A model generated the notes under the pieces. It saw only the letters and a list, made by a program, of their open reading frames with translations. It was not told the origin of the DNA and ran no database searches. From Deltaproteobacteria bacterium (GTDB lineage Bacteria > Desulfobacterota > Desulfobulbia > Desulfobulbales > Desulfocapsaceae): DNA of 7,726 bases. Each line of letters opens with the position of its first letter. Within the stretch, counting starts at the first letter, position 1. The DNA lies in the NCBI GenBank assembly GCA_021779275.1, contig JAJYAX010000065.1, positions 1 through 7,726 of the forward strand, in the 5' to 3' direction. Shown in pieces: positions 6,843 through 7,726 of the stretch. Position numbers and translations under genes: made by a program.

Positions 6843-7520
6843 TCATCGATGCAGATTTATGTGATCTTTGTTACTTTTGCGTATTTCCTGGATTCCCGCC
6901 AGGCTGAACCGGGTCACATGATCTGCCAAGACTTTCACATCTTCTGTTAAGGTTACTTCAACTCCGGGTATTTTCGGGCTCCGGGACGCTTTTTTCTGAA
7001 GACGCGCGCGAAGCAAAGGGCCAAAGCACTGAGCTCTAACACTCATGAGACAAAGGCGGGCCTGTTGCTCCGTTGCCTGTTTGCCAAGCAGTTCATGGAT
7101 GATGGAAACAAGACGCTGAAAGATCGGCTTGATGGATTCCTGAATGATGTCGGTCAATAAACCTGTTGGATTGGCCATTTCTTTGTGCATGATGTCAAAA
7201 GCCTGGCTTTTTGGATCGACGACACGTCGTATGACCGATAATATCCATCCATAAAGCCGCTTTTCGGCTGCGGCTTCCGGCGGAATCCCGCCGTCCGGCG
7301 GATACGCTTTCAAGGACTTGTCAAATGCGTATCGCCAACTCTCGATGTAAAGCAATTCCTTGCTGCCAAAATGATAGTTGGCCGCTGCCAAATTAGCTTT
7401 GGCCTTTTGGCATATTTCTGCAATGGTTGCCTCCCAAAACCCTTTTTCCGAAAAGACTTCACTTGCAGCGCACAATAATTGGTAACGCGTTTCTTGGCCA
7501 TCGATTCTTTGTTTTCGCAT
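6843..7520 (-). CDS. TetR-family transcriptional regulator, CecR-like (probable local repressor)
   Basis: This is a dimeric ligand-responsive repressor. The 225 residues start with a TetR DNA-binding domain: helix 1 LLCAASEVFSEKGFWEATI (15-33), then the helix-turn-helix ending in the classic ANYHFGSKELLYIESW (47-62), whose YHFGSKE recognition segment is diagnostic. The ligand/dimer domain (about 85-215) contains FDIMHKEMANPTGLL (108-122) and IKPIFQRLVSIIHELLG (130-146), which resemble the C-terminal domain of CecR/YbiH-type regulators (DUF1956). In E. coli, CecR controls an adaptor-plus-ABC export operon (ybhGFSR), which parallels this context; the subfamily call is from recognition, not a search. 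The start at 7520 is supported by AAGGA about 8 nt upstream. The gene is first in the operon, 32 nt ahead of the adaptor gene, which suggests autoregulation. The inducer is unknown. Confidence 0.9.
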   Translation of the reverse strand: MRKQRIDGQETRYQLLCAASEVFSEKGFWEATIAEICQKAKANLAAANYHFGSKELLYIESWRYAFDKSLKAYPPDGGIPPEAAAEKRLYGWILSVIRRVVDPKSQAFDIMHKEMANPTGLLTDIIQESIKPIFQRLVSIIHELLGKQATEQQARLCLMSVRAQCFGPLLRARLQKKASRSPKIPGVEVTLTEDVKVLADHVTRFSLAGIQEIRKSNKDHINLHR

Positions 7521-7540
7521 ATGGATTTTCCTTTGGAATT

Positions 7541-7575
7541 AATTCATATTTGAATTTTAATTATTAATTTGAGTT
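7541..7575. promoter_or_regulatory. Candidate operator for the TetR-like regulator
   Basis: AATTCATATTTGAATT (7541-7556) is a perfect inverted repeat with 6-nt arms and a 4-nt centre. Its right half ATTTGAATT (7548-7556) recurs as ATTTGAGTT (7567-7575), 19 bp away and with one mismatch. Together these elements cover the -10 box and the whole spacer of the predicted promoter, where a repressor would block RNA polymerase. The DNA is very AT-rich, so chance symmetry is a real concern. Confidence 0.35.
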
Positions 7576-7581
7576 AGTCAA
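7554..7581 (-). promoter_or_regulatory. Predicted sigma-70-type promoter of the efflux operon
   Basis: On the minus strand, TTGACT (7576-7581) matches 5 of 6 bases of the -35 consensus. TAAAAT (7554-7559) matches 5 of 6 bases of the -10 consensus. The spacer is 16 bp and the -10 box lies about 33 bp before the regulator start codon. The spacer is A+T-rich, as is usual near strong promoters. This is the only convincing promoter I see for the five-gene operon. Confidence 0.6.
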
Positions 7582-7623
7582 GAATGTTTTTTGCAAATAT
7601 TTTCCGTTAAGCGAAGCCCATTC

Positions 7624-7693
7624 TGATTGAGGTGGTAGGGTATTTATGGACACTTTTTTAAGGCTGGATTAATGATCCGTGAGGAGGTGTTCA
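7624..7693 (+). mobile_element. Probable left end of an IS3-family-like insertion sequence (partial)
   Basis: The stretch between the efflux promoter and the transposase-like start holds candidate terminal sequences beginning with TG, as in IS3-family ends: TGATTGAGG at 7624, TGAGGTGG at 7628, or TGGACACTTTTTTAAGG at 7647. It also contains the GAGGAGGTG ribosome binding site (7681-7689) for the frame that follows. The exact boundary cannot be fixed, because the right end and its inverted repeat lie outside the window. Confidence 0.45.
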
Positions 7694-7726
7694 ATGAAAA
7701 AGAGTAGAAGGAAATACACGCAGGAA
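7694..7726 (+). CDS. N-terminus of a probable IS3-family OrfA transposase (partial)
   Basis: ATG 7694, preceded by the very strong GAGGAGGTG (7681-7689), opens a frame that runs off the window after eleven codons, MKKSRRKYTQE. A basic start with the pattern K-RRKYT-EFK is typical of the small HTH_Tnp_1 OrfA proteins of IS3-family elements, which bind the element's ends and are joined to OrfB by frameshifting. Only eleven residues are visible, so the call rests on this short motif and on the TG-starting sequence before it. An in-frame stop at 7673-7675 excludes a much longer N-terminus. Confidence 0.55.
   Translation, partial: MKKSRRKYTQE

Noticed and set aside
7668..7676. GGATTAATGATCC (7666-7678) as a functional hairpin in the IS leader.
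   Set aside because: Only four base pairs around a five-base loop; too weak to claim a role without the rest of the element.
1..7726. CRISPR arrays, tRNA or rRNA genes, riboswitches, toxin-antitoxin pairs, defence genes.
   Set aside because: I saw no regularly spaced repeats, no tRNA-like cloverleaf or TTCGA-type arm in intergenic DNA, and no leader long enough for a riboswitch. All sizeable genes are explained by cell wall, Tat, efflux or unknown membrane functions.

Overview
This 7.7 kb window looks like chromosomal DNA of a Gram-negative bacterium. It encodes an MltB-type murein transglycosylase, a TatA-type translocase subunit, and an efflux operon with its own periplasmic adaptor and outer-membrane lipoprotein channel. 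The style of the proteins (short TatA, separate ATPase and permease, NodT-type channel) would suit a deltaproteobacterium (Desulfobacterota). That placement is inferred from general resemblance, not from a search.

Left part (1-1805): the tail of an unrecognised reading frame (frame 3, ending at 110) overlaps the start of a lytic transglycosylase gene on the plus strand (89-922). Convergent to it, on the minus strand, are a small tatA gene (963-1157) and a three-helix membrane protein of unknown function (1334-1639). The intergenic DNA here is very AT-rich and contains no RNA gene that I can recognise.

Main part (1806-7581, minus strand): a complete five-gene tripartite ABC efflux operon, in transcription order TetR/CecR-like regulator (7520-6843), membrane fusion protein (6810-5446), ABC ATPase (5445-4687), MacB-type permease (4690-3314) and NodT-family outer-membrane lipoprotein (3275-1806). 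The genes are tightly packed: gaps of 32 and 38 nt at the two ends, an abutting stop/start, and one 4-nt ATGA overlap. A good sigma-70-like promoter lies just upstream of the regulator, and repeats overlapping it are candidate operator half-sites. The likely logic is that the regulator represses its own promoter and an unknown toxic compound or export substrate lifts repression. The ATPase and permease then drive the adaptor and channel to move the substrate out of the periplasm. The substrate cannot be read from the sequence.

Right end (about 7624-7726): the start of a plus-strand reading frame, with a strong ribosome binding site, resembles the N-terminus of an IS3-family OrfA transposase. 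An insertion sequence therefore probably begins within about 45-70 bp upstream of the operon's promoter. The efflux operon is visibly richer in G+C than the DNA to its left, so horizontal acquisition of the operon is possible. I found no clearly unprecedented system here; the most useful leads are the IS/promoter junction, the candidate operator, and the missing signal peptide of the transglycosylase.
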